Source of the DNA: Flavobacterium acetivorans
Lineage (GTDB): Bacteria; Bacteroidota; Bacteroidia; Flavobacteriales; Flavobacteriaceae
Reading direction: 5' to 3'
Length of the DNA: 64,000 nucleotides
NCBI RefSeq assembly: GCF_020911885.1
Contig: NZ_CP087132.1
Coordinates: 1,798,001-1,862,000 of the forward strand
The translations under genes and the position numbers were made by a program. Shown here piece by piece: positions 7,309 through 16,333 of the stretch; positions within the stretch are counted from its first letter, which is position 1; the number at the start of each line of letters is the position of its first letter. The notes beneath the pieces were generated by a model, which saw only the letters and a program-made list of their open reading frames with translations, searched no databases and was not told the DNA's origin.

Positions 7309-9828
7309 TTATTTTAGTTGTTTTTTGTTGGCACGTTTATTCCATTTCCAAATTTCAATCCAAAGCACCGAAACTGTACTTACAACAATACAAATTCCAA
7401 TTTGGCTGAACTCTAAAGGAAGGACGGCGAAAAAAGTAGCAATAGGGTTGATGTATACTATCATGATTAGGAAAAGTAGGGTTAGTGAATTAGCAAATAC
7501 CATCATGTTATTTTTATTTTTCAACGAAGAAAAAACCGAATAATAAAAGGAACGATTTACCAGTGAAAGAATAACATTTGAAAAAACTAAAGTGGTAAAA
7601 ACCATGGTTCGGGTTAGTTGTTCGCTGCCGCCATTTTGCACGGTCCATTGGTAAATAAATAAAATACCTATAGTTATGGCAAGGCCCTGAACGATACTTA
7701 TGCCCATCTCTTTTAAGGATAAAAAAGTGTTGCTCAATGGGCGAGGTGGCTGTTGCATACTGTTTTTCTCGGCAGGTTCATTTTCATAAACAATAGAGCA
7801 CATTGGTCCCATAACCAGTTCAAGGAAAATTACGTGAACGGGAGTGAATATATCAGGATAAATCCAGCCCAAAAAAAGTGGTAAAGAAACCGTAAGAATA
7901 ATGGGGATATGAATAGAAACGATATATTGTACCGCTTTTTTAAGATTGGTATAAATGCGGCGTCCGGCTGCAACGGCCACTATCATTTTGGATAAATCAT
8001 CGTCAATCAGAATCAGATCGGCGGCATTTTTTGCGATTTCGGTTCCTTTTTTTCCCATGGCAACACCAATGTTGGATGCTTTCAAGGCCGGGCCGTCATT
8101 TACACCATCACCAACCATTGCCACAACTTGATTGTCTTTGATAAGCGCATTGACCACCTTAAGTTTGGCTTCGGGAAACATACGGGTCAAAAGAGTGGTG
8201 TCGTGGATGGCTTTTAGCATTTCGATTTCATTCAGTTTCATGATTTCGGCGCCTTCCATTATGGAATCCACGTTTTTGATTCCTGCTTTTTCGGCAATGG
8301 CTTTAGTGGTAAGTGTATTGTCTCCTGTTACTACTTTTAGCTGGATTCCTGCTTCATAAAATTGTTGAATTACTTCCTTGATATTTGATTTTGGAGGATC
8401 GTAAAATACGACCAGACCCATAAAATGAAAAAGAATTTCTTGTTGGGATTTTGGAAAATCAGTGCCTTCAAAATCAGAATAACAAACTCCGAGTATTCGA
8501 TAACCTTGAGAAGATAAGGCGGTAATCGTTTTGTATATTTTAGCTTCTTCTTCAGGGGTGAGTTTAGAGACTTTTATTATGGTTTCTGGGCCTCCTTTGG
8601 CAGCAATAATTCGTTTGCCTTCTTGATTTTGAAAAACGTGTGTCATCATGGGCGGTTTTCCGTCCAGCGGATATTCATGAACCATAGAAAATTCTCTTCT
8701 GGAATCTTTGTTGGTTGTTTTTTGGTATTCATGATGCAGGTTTTTTTCCATCGGGTCAAAAGGAACAGGCTCGCTTGCCCACATGGCGGTTTCAATTACT
8801 TTTTTGGCTTCGGGATCTTTCCAATTCTCTTTTTCATACAATTGGTCGCTGCTGAAAGCATAAACGGATTGCAGACTCATTTTGTTTTCGGTGATCGTTC
8901 CAGTTTTGTCGGTACAAATTATAGTAGCTCCTCCTAAAGTTTCTACCGTCCTGATTTTTTTAACAATGACGCCTTCTTTCATCAAGCGCCAAGAACCCAA
9001 GGCCATAAAAGTGGTGAGTGCTACTGGAATTTCTTCGGGAAGAATGGACATAGCAAGTGTTAATCCTTTCAATAAGCTATGAAGAATGTCTTGTGTTTTC
9101 CAAAAATAAACACCCCAAACCAATAAGAAAATGGCAATCCCTACAATAGCCATTCCTTTAACGAATTTTTGAATTTGCAGTTGTAAAGGAGTTGGTGTTT
9201 CTTGAATATCTAATAAGCTGCTTCCTAATTTTCCAATTGCTGTGTTAGAACCAATTTGGTTAACCTTATAAACGGCCAAGCCTGAAGCGACTAAGGTGCC
9301 GCTGTATACAGTTTTTACCTCTGTTTTTTCAGATTTGAATACAGCATAGGCTTCGCCAGTAAGAGAGGCTTCGTTTACAGAGAAATCGTTACTGTGAATA
9401 ATTTCCCCATCAGCATTGATGGTGTTTCCTTCTTCGGCAACAACAAGGTCGTCGATGACAATTTCTTTAGTGGGGATACTTGTTGTGAATCCGTTTCTAA
9501 GAACGGTGCTCAATGGTTCGTTTAGTTTTTCTAAAGCTTCTAAGGCTATTCGGCTGCGATTGTCTTGATAAAAGGAAATTCCGGAAACGGCAACTAAAGC
9601 GACGAGCATAAAATAAGCTTCATCATTTTGTCCCATGATAAAGTAAAGAATGGCTACCGCAATCAACAGTAAGAGCATTGGGTCTTTGAATAGTTCAAAA
9701 ATGGCCAGCCACCATTTGTGTTTGTGTTTTTGTATTTGCTCGTTAGTACCAAATTGCTTCCTAGAAGTTAGAACTTCTAGATCATTGAGACCAACAATGT
9801 TTTCAGGAATGTTTATTCTTTTGGACAT
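7309..9828 (-). CDS. Cation-translocating P-type ATPase (P2-like, Ca2+/cation type)
   Basis: The 839-residue protein has the full P-type layout: cation_ATPase_N region, actuator domain with TGE (157-159), M4 motif PEEIP (264-268), phosphorylation loop CTDKTGT (Asp307), nucleotide-binding domain and hinge MVGDGVNDGPAL, then six C-terminal membrane helices. It resembles SERCA/PMCA-type pumps, but M4 reads PEEIP instead of PEGLP; a second acidic residue could alter the ion site. No heavy-metal-binding domain or CPC motif is present, so a soft-metal pump is unlikely. Cytosolic ATP hydrolysis would drive export of Ca2+ or another cation. First gene of an operon with the sulfurtransferase and DinB protein, behind a -7 box. 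Confidence 0.93.
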   Translation of the reverse strand: MSKRINIPENIVGLNDLEVLTSRKQFGTNEQIQKHKHKWWLAIFELFKDPMLLLLIAVAILYFIMGQNDEAYFMLVALVAVSGISFYQDNRSRIALEALEKLNEPLSTVLRNGFTTSIPTKEIVIDDLVVAEEGNTINADGEIIHSNDFSVNEASLTGEAYAVFKSEKTEVKTVYSGTLVASGLAVYKVNQIGSNTAIGKLGSSLLDIQETPTPLQLQIQKFVKGMAIVGIAIFLLVWGVYFWKTQDILHSLLKGLTLAMSILPEEIPVALTTFMALGSWRLMKEGVIVKKIRTVETLGGATIICTDKTGTITENKMSLQSVYAFSSDQLYEKENWKDPEAKKVIETAMWASEPVPFDPMEKNLHHEYQKTTNKDSRREFSMVHEYPLDGKPPMMTHVFQNQEGKRIIAAKGGPETIIKVSKLTPEEEAKIYKTITALSSQGYRILGVCYSDFEGTDFPKSQQEILFHFMGLVVFYDPPKSNIKEVIQQFYEAGIQLKVVTGDNTLTTKAIAEKAGIKNVDSIMEGAEIMKLNEIEMLKAIHDTTLLTRMFPEAKLKVVNALIKDNQVVAMVGDGVNDGPALKASNIGVAMGKKGTEIAKNAADLILIDDDLSKMIVAVAAGRRIYTNLKKAVQYIVSIHIPIILTVSLPLFLGWIYPDIFTPVHVIFLELVMGPMCSIVYENEPAEKNSMQQPPRPLSNTFLSLKEMGISIVQGLAITIGILFIYQWTVQNGGSEQLTRTMVFTTLVFSNVILSLVNRSFYYSVFSSLKNKNNMMVFANSLTLLFLIMIVYINPIATFFAVLPLEFSQIGICIVVSTVSVLWIEIWKWNKRANKKQLK

Positions 9829-9853
9829 TTTAATAAAATTGTGATATACTATT

Positions 9854-9861
9854 CAAATATA
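9854..9861 (-). promoter_or_regulatory. -7 promoter element of the ATPase-sulfurtransferase-DinB operon
   Basis: Minus-strand TATATTTG, 25 bp before the ATG at 9828. Confidence 0.6.
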
Positions 9862-9910
9862 AGATTTTACATTCATTAAATTTGAGGTTCTCTGTTTTAT
9901 AATAGTTGCC

Positions 9911-11080
9911 TTATTTCTTTTCTTGAGTCATCAAAACAAAATACAACAAAACTAAAATACTCGCAAAACCAGTTAAGAAGAAAGTGATATTGGCTCCAAA
10001 TTGATACCAGATCAAGCCAGCTATTGAGCTGGCCAGCATAGTGCAAATACTTTGAAAAGCAGAATAAGTACCTATGGCTGTTGCAGTATCCTTCTTGTCA
10101 GAAATATTGCTGATCCAGGCTTTTGAGATTCCCTCGGTAGCAGCGGCATAAATTCCATAAAGAGAAAATAAGCCAACGAAAATAGGGATGTTGTGTTTGA
10201 ATCCCATTCCGAAATAAACAAGAGAGAAAATACCAATTCCTAAAATCAGCATTTTTTTTAATCCAATTTTATCTGCTAATATTCCTAGCGGAAAAGCAAA
10301 CAAAGCATAAACGAGATTATAGAAAATATAAATGCCAATCACTGCCGTATCGCTCAATCCGGACTCTTTTGCTTTAAGCAATAAGAATACATCAGAGCTG
10401 TTGAATAATGTAAAGGCTAAGAGTCCAATGACAACTTTGCGATACATGATTGGACTCGCTTTCCAATAGTTGAAGAAAGAGAAAAAAGAGGTTGTGTTTT
10501 TTTCTGTTGCAATGTTACTTTTATGTTCTTTTAGGAAAAAGGAAGCGCTTACAGCCAAAAGACCAGGAATAAAAGCGATGTAAAATAAGGTTTTATAATC
10601 CTGTGGGTAGAAATGGAGGTAGCCTAAAGCGAGTAATGGCCCTAATACAGCACCCAAGGTATCCATAGAACGATGGAATCCGAATATTTTTCCTTTAGTT
10701 TGAGGTGTTGCTTCTTCAGAAAGTAAGGCGTCTCTTGCTCCGGTTCGGATTCCTTTTCCCATGCGGTCAATTGTTCGAGCAAAGAAAATCCAAAGCGGAT
10801 AAATAAATAGTGCCATCATAGGTTTAGAAATGGCGCTCAACGTATAACCAATTTGTATAAAAGGCAGTCTTTTTCCTGTCAAATCGGAACGTTTACCAAA
10901 ATAGCCTTTACTCAGTCCCGCTGTAGCCTCGGCAACGCCTTCCAGAATACCGATGAGCAGGATAGAAAAACCAATAGATTTCAAGTAGATGGGCATTATG
11001 GGATATAGCATTTCGCTTGCCGTATCTGTAAACAAGCTGACTAGTGATAAAATCCAAACGGTACGGCTTATATTTTTCAA
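9911..11080 (-). CDS. MFS transporter
   Basis: The 389-residue protein is hydrophobic throughout with about 12 membrane helices. The MFS A-like motif GYFGKRSDLTGKRLP lies between helices 2 and 3, followed by DRMGKGIRTGARDALLSE, and a related loop (ADKIGLKKMLILG) repeats it in the second half. Such proteins move small solutes or drugs across the inner membrane; the substrate cannot be read. The start appears to be TTG at 11080: the first helix needs these residues, no in-frame ATG lies upstream, and the next Met is inside helix 1. It is transcribed alone, between the ATPase operon and a double-hairpin region. Confidence 0.85.
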   Translation of the reverse strand: MKNISRTVWILSLVSLFTDTASEMLYPIMPIYLKSIGFSILLIGILEGVAEATAGLSKGYFGKRSDLTGKRLPFIQIGYTLSAISKPMMALFIYPLWIFFARTIDRMGKGIRTGARDALLSEEATPQTKGKIFGFHRSMDTLGAVLGPLLALGYLHFYPQDYKTLFYIAFIPGLLAVSASFFLKEHKSNIATEKNTTSFFSFFNYWKASPIMYRKVVIGLLAFTLFNSSDVFLLLKAKESGLSDTAVIGIYIFYNLVYALFAFPLGILADKIGLKKMLILGIGIFSLVYFGMGFKHNIPIFVGLFSLYGIYAAATEGISKAWISNISDKKDTATAIGTYSAFQSICTMLASSIAGLIWYQFGANITFFLTGFASILVLLYFVLMTQEKK

Positions 11081-11120
11081 AAGAAAGCATATTAAATTAG
11101 GCTTTATAAATGTAAATAAA

Positions 11121-11150
11121 AAGTCTGAAAATCATATGATTTTCAGACTT
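11121..11150 (-). terminator. Perfect 30-bp palindromic terminator-like hairpin
   Basis: AAGTCTGAAAATCAT is followed directly by its reverse complement, then TTTTATTT on the minus strand. It lies upstream of the MFS gene and downstream of a second terminator. Confidence 0.75.
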
Positions 11151-11159
11151 TTATAGGGT

Positions 11160-11194
11160 GTTGCCATTGGATAAGAGTGGCATTTTATGGCAAC
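11160..11194. repeat. Inverted repeat between two terminator-like hairpins
   Basis: GTTGCCAT (11160-11167) and ATGGCAAC (11187-11194) are perfect 8-bp arms with a 19-nt loop. They sit in the roughly 93-bp stretch between the hairpins at 11121-11150 and 11244-11277. No ORF is seen there; a small structured RNA is possible but no promoter box was found. Confidence 0.5.
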
Positions 11195-11243
11195 TGCTGT
11201 TTTAGGGTCTCAATAAATGACTTCTTGTATTTTGCAGTTATAA

Positions 11244-11277
11244 AAAAGTCCAAAAACCTTTTGATTTTTGGACTTTT
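11244..11277 (-). terminator. Terminator of the DUF3276 gene
   Basis: Minus-strand AAAAGTCCAAAAA pairs perfectly over 13 bp around an 8-nt loop and ends in a T tract, about 40 bp after the DUF3276 stop. Confidence 0.85.
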
Positions 11278-11314
11278 GTTGAAATAAGTAAGATGTTTAA
11301 CTTAGATTTAAAAA

Positions 11315-11698
11315 TTAAATGTCGTCAAAATCAATATCAGTAAAGCTTGATGTTTGAGGTAGTATTTCGTCTGCCATTGCTTTTTCGGTGGCATATTCTT
11401 TTTTGAAATCTTTTTGGTGTCTTTCTGAGATTACTTCTTCTCCTTTATGGTTTAAAACATAAGAAGTCATGTCGTTAAGAATTTCTGCGAAAGCGGCAAA
11501 ATCTTCTTTGTATAAATAAATTTTGTGTTTTTTGAAGTGAAAAGATCCGTCTTCCTCAGTGAATTTCTTACTCTCAGTAATCGTAATGTAATAATCATCT
11601 GCTTTTGTCGCTCTTACATCAAAAAAGTAAGTTCTTCTTCCAGCACGCAAAACTTTAGAAAAAATTTCTTCTTTTTCTAACATGTCATTTTCTCTCAT
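11315..11698 (-). CDS. DUF3276 family protein (PUR-domain nucleic-acid-binding)
   Basis: A 127-residue protein from the ATG at 11698 (MRENDMLEKEEIFSKVLRAG); an upstream TTG in frame at 11713 is less likely. The strand-rich segment TYFFDVRATKADDYYITITESKKF, then HFKKHKIYLYKEDFAAF, is the DUF3276 signature, a Bacteroidota/spirochaete family that folds like the PUR-alpha nucleic-acid-binding repeat. The tail (residues about 95-127) is acidic and probably disordered. A cytosolic RNA/DNA-binding role is inferred from the family. It is transcribed alone and ends at a strong terminator. Confidence 0.88.
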   Translation of the reverse strand: MRENDMLEKEEIFSKVLRAGRRTYFFDVRATKADDYYITITESKKFTEEDGSFHFKKHKIYLYKEDFAAFAEILNDMTSYVLNHKGEEVISERHQKDFKKEYATEKAMADEILPQTSSFTDIDFDDI

Positions 11699-11769
11699 AA
11701 TCCGTTCTCTCAATTAATGGTTGTTAAGTAGTAACCAAAAATCTTAAAAATATATGTATTACGCAACAA

Positions 11770-13530
11770 TTATAGCATTTCTTTTTCCGAAAGTTGTTTC
11801 AAATAAAGCGAAGAATAATAGCCTTCTTGATTTATTAACTGATTATGAGAGCCTTGTTGTATTATTTTTCCGTTGTCTAAAATGATTATTTTATCTGCAT
11901 TTTTTGCCGAGGAGACTCTGTGACTCACGATAATTGTGGTTTTGTCTTTGCAAATTGCGTTGAGGTTGTTTAGAATTGCTTCTTCAGTTTCTGTGTCAAC
12001 GGCAGATAGGCAGTCGTCAAAAAGTAAGATAGGCGGATTCTTGATAATAGCTCTTGCAATAGAAACTCTTTGTTTTTGTCCTCCGGATAATGTGATTCCT
12101 CTTTCGCCTAGAACAGTGTCGTACTGTTTGTTGAAACCCATGATGTTGTCGTGAATAACCGCGCTTTTGGATGCTGATTTTACTTGCTCATCCGTCGCTT
12201 CTTCTTTGCCAAACTTGATATTGTTTTTAATCGAATCTGAAAATAAGAAGGCATCCTGCGGAACGATTCCAATGCTGTTTCTTAAATCAAAAAGATTCAA
12301 AGTACTGATTTCATTTTTATCAATTGTTATTTTTCCTTCGGTAACGTCATACAGTCTGGAAATTAACGATAAAACCGTTGATTTTCCTGAGCCTGTTTTT
12401 CCAAGGATAGCGAGCGTTTCTCCTTTTTTTACTGTGAAAGAGATATCTTGTATTGCTTTTATATTGGTATCCTCATAAGTGTAGCTCACGTTTTCGAATA
12501 CAATGGAACCTTCAATGCTGGAATGATTTGTATTTTTATTTTTTATTTCCGGATCTATTTTAAGGAATTCATTTAGTCTTTTTTGAGAAGCCTCTGCTTC
12601 TTGTACCATCGAAGAGACCCAGCCTAAGGAAGCAACGGGCCAAGTTAGCATATTCACGTACAGAATGAACTCGGCTATTGTTCCAATGCTTTTGATGGTT
12701 CCGTCAATATAGAGCAGACCACCAAAATAGATAACCACTAAATTACTTATGCCGATAAGAGCCAGCATCAATGGGCCAAATAACGATTGTACTTTGGCAA
12801 GATCTAAGCTTTTATTTTTACTCTCATTGGCCAAATTTACCATGTTTTCTTGGTGTTGTTCTTCTAGCGAATACGCTTTTATGACACGAACTCCAGAGAA
12901 GATTTCCTGTGAAAAACTCGAAACTTTAGATAGGTATTGTTGAAAAACAGTACTCCTTTTATTGATTTCGGTGCTCAGTTTGAAAATAGCATAGGAAAGT
13001 ATTGGTAATGGTAGAATAGTATATAGGGTTAGTCGTGGGGAAACATTGTACATATATACTATTACAATTACAAATCGGATAATCGTGTTTATGGTGTACA
13101 TTACGGCGGGACCCACGTACATTCTTACTTTTGACACATCTTCACTGATGCGATTCATCAAATCACCGGTGCGGTTTTTTTTATAGAAATTTTGCGATAA
13201 ATTTTCATATTGTCTGAAAACTTCATTCTTTAAATCAAATTCAATATGACGAGACATTACAATAAGGGTTTGTCTCATCAAAAAGGTAAGAAATCCAGCA
13301 ATGATAGTGGTAGCTATAATTAGCAAGATGTTCGAAATCAGTTCTTCCTGGATTACGGCTATAGAGATGCTTTTGTCTTTTGAAAAGTTTTCAATTGCCT
13401 TAAAGGATTGACTGATCAATTTAGGAGTGAACAAGGAAAAAATTTGTGCGATTATAGTGAATAAAATGCCTAATAAGAAACGGTATTTGTATTTGACAAA
13501 GTATTTGTTTAAATAAAGTAATTCTTTCAT
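11770..13530 (-). CDS. ABC transporter, fused permease-ATPase (exporter half-transporter)
   Basis: The 586-residue protein has six membrane helices (about 1-310) and a C-terminal ATPase. Walker A is GKTGSGKS, the signature LSGGQKQR, the Walker B region ILLFDDCLSAVD, and the switch His is in IIVSHRVSS. The residue after the Walker B Asp is Asp instead of the catalytic Glu. In known heterodimeric exporters this change marks the degenerate half, which works with a canonical partner. No partner gene is adjacent, so it either pairs with a distant half-transporter or acts as a homodimer with weak hydrolysis. Substrate unknown; multidrug or lipid export is typical of the family. Confidence 0.9.
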   Translation of the reverse strand: MKELLYLNKYFVKYKYRFLLGILFTIIAQIFSLFTPKLISQSFKAIENFSKDKSISIAVIQEELISNILLIIATTIIAGFLTFLMRQTLIVMSRHIEFDLKNEVFRQYENLSQNFYKKNRTGDLMNRISEDVSKVRMYVGPAVMYTINTIIRFVIVIVYMYNVSPRLTLYTILPLPILSYAIFKLSTEINKRSTVFQQYLSKVSSFSQEIFSGVRVIKAYSLEEQHQENMVNLANESKNKSLDLAKVQSLFGPLMLALIGISNLVVIYFGGLLYIDGTIKSIGTIAEFILYVNMLTWPVASLGWVSSMVQEAEASQKRLNEFLKIDPEIKNKNTNHSSIEGSIVFENVSYTYEDTNIKAIQDISFTVKKGETLAILGKTGSGKSTVLSLISRLYDVTEGKITIDKNEISTLNLFDLRNSIGIVPQDAFLFSDSIKNNIKFGKEEATDEQVKSASKSAVIHDNIMGFNKQYDTVLGERGITLSGGQKQRVSIARAIIKNPPILLFDDCLSAVDTETEEAILNNLNAICKDKTTIIVSHRVSSAKNADKIIILDNGKIIQQGSHNQLINQEGYYSSLYLKQLSEKEML

Positions 13531-13674
13531 ATTTTTAAGATATTCTGTATTGAAATAATATCGTTTAAGAGTTATTGTTGCTTTTTTCGTTGTTTTTGAA
13601 AAGAGTTTTTAGTATTTGAATTTATCGAATAAGTATTTTTTTTGAGCAAAAATAAAATATATGTTTTTTTTGTT

Positions 13675-13682
13675 TAAATTTG
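13675..13682 (+). promoter_or_regulatory. -7 promoter element upstream of the amino acid dehydrogenase gene
   Basis: TAAATTTG lies 50 bp before the ATG at 13733. The first bases of the transcript would form a small hairpin, ATTTGTC (13683-13689) with GACAAAT (13695-13701) around five Ts, which could stabilise the mRNA or act as an operator. Confidence 0.55.
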
Positions 13683-13732
13683 ATTTGTCTTTTTGACAAA
13701 TTCATAAAAATACTATTTAAAAAAATAACACT

Positions 13733-14839
13733 ATGGATGCAACTTTCACAACAGGAAAGGAACTTCAAAAAATGGATCCCGTTTTTGGACAATTATCATT
13801 TGACGATCACGAGCAAGTTGTATTTTGCAACGACAAAGATACAGGTTTAAAAGCAATTATTGGTATTCATAATTCAGTTATGGGACCTGCTTTAGGCGGA
13901 ACTCGTATGTTTAATTATGCTACTGAATGGGATGCGCTAAATGACGTTTTGCGTCTTTCTCGTGGAATGACTTACAAAGCGGCCATTACAGGATTAGATA
14001 TTGGTGGAGGAAAAGCCGTGATTTTAGGGGATGCCAAAACGCAAAAAACTCCTGAATTGATGCGTAAATTTGGTGAGTTTGTACATTCTTTGAGCGGAAG
14101 GTATATTACCGCTGAAGATGTAGGAATGGAAACCAGCGATATGGATATTGTGAGAGACGTGACACCTTATGTAACCGGAATCTCAGAATCTAGAGGGGGA
14201 TCAGGAAATCCATCACCGGTGACTGCTTATGGTGTTTACATGGGGATGAAAGCCGCTGCCAAGCAACAGTTTGGTTCGGATGTTCTTGCAGGGAAAAAAG
14301 TTTTGGTACAGGGAATTGGACACGTAGGAGAAACCTTAGTTGATTATTTGACAAAAGAAGGCGCTGTAGTGACGATTGCCGATATAAACCAAGAAAAACT
14401 AAACGAAGTAAGTTCTAAGTACAATGCACAAATATTTACCGGTGCCGATTTATATGCTGCCGATGTTGATATTTATGCGCCTTGTGCTATGGGAGCAACA
14501 ATAAATGACGATACTGTTTATAAAATAAATGCAAAAGTGATTGCAGGTGCGGCCAATAATCAATTGGCAAACGAAAATATCCATGGTGCTATTTTGCAAG
14601 AACGCGGTATTCTTTATGCTCCGGATTTCTTAATTAATGCTGGAGGAATTATCAATGTTTATGCTGAAATTGCTCATTATGATAAGGCTGAAATTATGCG
14701 TAGAACCGAGAATATCTACAATACCACTTTGGAGATTTTTGATTATGCGATAAAGAATGGAATGACCACGCATCAAGCGGCTCTTACCATCGCGCAGAAT
14801 CGTATTGATCAAAGAAAAATCGAGAATAGTAAAAAATAG
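13733..14839 (+). CDS. Glu/Leu/Phe/Val dehydrogenase, leucine dehydrogenase-like
   Basis: The 368-residue enzyme matches the leucine/phenylalanine dehydrogenase group. GPALGGTRM is the amino-acid-binding glycine loop, GLDIGGGKAVI carries the catalytic region, the NAD-binding fold is VLVQGIGHVGETLVDYL, and APDFLINAGGIINVYAE follows. It reversibly deaminates branched-chain amino acids to 2-oxoacids with NAD+, in the cytosol, and could feed the E2-containing 2-oxoacid dehydrogenase encoded near 58 kb. The length is normal for leucine dehydrogenases. It has its own promoter box and terminator. Confidence 0.9.
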   Translation: MDATFTTGKELQKMDPVFGQLSFDDHEQVVFCNDKDTGLKAIIGIHNSVMGPALGGTRMFNYATEWDALNDVLRLSRGMTYKAAITGLDIGGGKAVILGDAKTQKTPELMRKFGEFVHSLSGRYITAEDVGMETSDMDIVRDVTPYVTGISESRGGSGNPSPVTAYGVYMGMKAAAKQQFGSDVLAGKKVLVQGIGHVGETLVDYLTKEGAVVTIADINQEKLNEVSSKYNAQIFTGADLYAADVDIYAPCAMGATINDDTVYKINAKVIAGAANNQLANENIHGAILQERGILYAPDFLINAGGIINVYAEIAHYDKAEIMRRTENIYNTTLEIFDYAIKNGMTTHQAALTIAQNRIDQRKIENSKK

Positions 14840-14863
14840 TTGATTTTTTAATTCAAACTCAAA

Positions 14864-14903
14864 GTCACCGTTTTTAGATGCTTCTGAAAACGGTGGCTTT
14901 TTT
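14864..14903 (+). terminator. Terminator after the amino acid dehydrogenase gene
   Basis: CACCGTTTT (14866-14874) pairs with AAAACGGTG (14887-14895), followed by GGC-type closing bases and a run of Ts. Confidence 0.9.
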
Positions 14904-14976
14904 ATTATAAAATAAAGTAAATTCACGGCAAAATCTTTATTTGAGATTTTAATTTTATTTTAAAAAAGGAAATGCT

Positions 14977-14984
14977 TATTTTTG
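14977..14984 (+). promoter_or_regulatory. -7 promoter element upstream of nusB
   Basis: TATTTTTG, 29 bp before the GTG start at 15014. Confidence 0.55.
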
Positions 14985-15013
14985 CAAACTAATTTAATTA
15001 AAGTTCTTACAAG

Positions 15014-15958
15014 GTGGTAAATAGACGACACATACGCGTTAAAGTCATGCAATCCATTTATGCGATGCATCAAAACGGATCCGATAATCTGGAAAAAGAA
15101 GAGAAATTTCTTTTTTATAGTATCGACAATATTCAAGATTTATACCTTACAATGATTTCTTCCTTGATGGAAATTTGTAAAAAAGAAACCGAATTTTTAC
15201 ATAAATCAAGTCTTAAGCATCTTGCAACTCCCGAGGAGCGTAAACCCAACGAAAAATTTATTAAAAACAGCATTTTTGAAATTCTTGCCGAGAATAATTC
15301 TCTAAGCATTGCCTTGGAAACGCGTAAAATAAATACTTGGTCGTTAAACGATGATTATATTATACTGTTGCTTAATGCAGTTAAGGAAAGTAAAATATAT
15401 ACGGATTACATGAGTAATCCAACCCAATCTTTTGAAGAAGACAGGCAGCTTATTGTAGATTTATTCACCGAAGTGATTGTGCCAAATGAAAAATTGTACG
15501 AATACTTGGAAGATGATAAATTAACTTGGATTGACGATATTCCATTGGTAAATACGCATATCATCAAACAATTGAAGGCCATGAAGCCAATCATGGATGA
15601 TAACTTCAGAGTACCTAAAATTTATAAGGATAGTGAGGATAAAGCTTTCGTGAAAGATTTGTTTAGAAAAACAGTTTTGAATGAAAAAGAATTAGCAAAA
15701 GAGTTTGTTGATAAAACGCCAAACTGGGATAGTGAAAGGATTGCCGAAGTGGATACCATTATACTTAAAATGGCAATTTGTGAATTTTTGAAATTCCCTT
15801 CGATTCCTGTAAAAGTGACTTTAAATGAATATCTAGAGCTTGCTAAGGAGTATTCTACGCCAAAAAGTAGTATTTTTATCAACGGAATTCTAGATAATTT
15901 GGTTAAAGAGCTGGAAACCAGTAAAAAATTAAATAAGACCGGTCGCGGTTTAATGTAA
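15014..15958 (+). CDS. nusB: Transcription antitermination factor NusB, long Bacteroidota form
   Basis: The 314-residue protein is about twice the length of E. coli NusB. The start is GTG, which gives MVNRRHIRVKVMQSIYA, the conserved RNA-binding N-terminus of the family; the next ATG would cut into it. Typical C-terminal NusB helices are recognisable: WDSERIAEVDTIILKMAICEFLKFPSIPVKVTLNEYLELAKEYSTPKSSIFINGILDNL. The middle (about residues 40-210) is a charged insertion seen in Bacteroidota members. NusB with S10/NusE binds boxA RNA in rRNA antitermination. yajC follows after 31 bp, so the two are probably co-transcribed. Confidence 0.9.
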   Translation: MVNRRHIRVKVMQSIYAMHQNGSDNLEKEEKFLFYSIDNIQDLYLTMISSLMEICKKETEFLHKSSLKHLATPEERKPNEKFIKNSIFEILAENNSLSIALETRKINTWSLNDDYIILLLNAVKESKIYTDYMSNPTQSFEEDRQLIVDLFTEVIVPNEKLYEYLEDDKLTWIDDIPLVNTHIIKQLKAMKPIMDDNFRVPKIYKDSEDKAFVKDLFRKTVLNEKELAKEFVDKTPNWDSERIAEVDTIILKMAICEFLKFPSIPVKVTLNEYLELAKEYSTPKSSIFINGILDNLVKELETSKKLNKTGRGLM

Positions 15959-15989
15959 TGAGTAATAAATAAAAAAAGAATTTAAAATT

Positions 15990-16262
15990 ATGGAACAATT
16001 AAGTCAGTTTGCCCCGTTTTTATTAATGTTTGTAGTAATCTATTTTTTTATGATCAGACCACAACAAAAAAGAGCTAAAAACGAAAAAGAATTTGAAAGT
16101 GCTTTAAAAGTTGGGGATAAAATCGTTACTAAAAGCGGACTTCATGGTAAAGTTGCTGAGCTTGCAGATACTACAGTTGTTATAGAAACAATGGCTGGAA
16201 AATTAAAAATGGAGCGTTCTGCAATTTCTATGGAAATGAGTGCTGCTGTAGCAAAAAAATAA
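15990..16262 (+). CDS. yajC: Preprotein translocase subunit YajC
   Basis: A 90-residue protein with one N-terminal membrane helix (FLLMFVVIYFFMI, about residues 10-23) followed directly by the family hallmark RPQQKRAKNEKEFESALKVGDKIVTKSGLHGKV. YajC associates with SecDF at the Sec translocon, with its soluble domain on the cytoplasmic side. It lies downstream of nusB in the same operon and ends at a terminator shared with the opposing gene. Confidence 0.95.
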   Translation: MEQLSQFAPFLLMFVVIYFFMIRPQQKRAKNEKEFESALKVGDKIVTKSGLHGKVAELADTTVVIETMAGKLKMERSAISMEMSAAVAKK

Positions 16263-16299
16263 TCCTGATAGGATACAAGATAAAAGCGTAAGCTATTAG

Positions 16300-16333
16300 T
16301 AAAAAAGTCCCATGAAAATGGGACTTTTTTTAT
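16300..16333. terminator. Bidirectional terminator between yajC and the DUF1801/YdeI gene
   Basis: AAAAAAGTCCCAT, loop GAAA, ATGGGACTTTTTTT. A-tract and T-tract on opposite sides let it serve both convergent genes. Confidence 0.92.
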
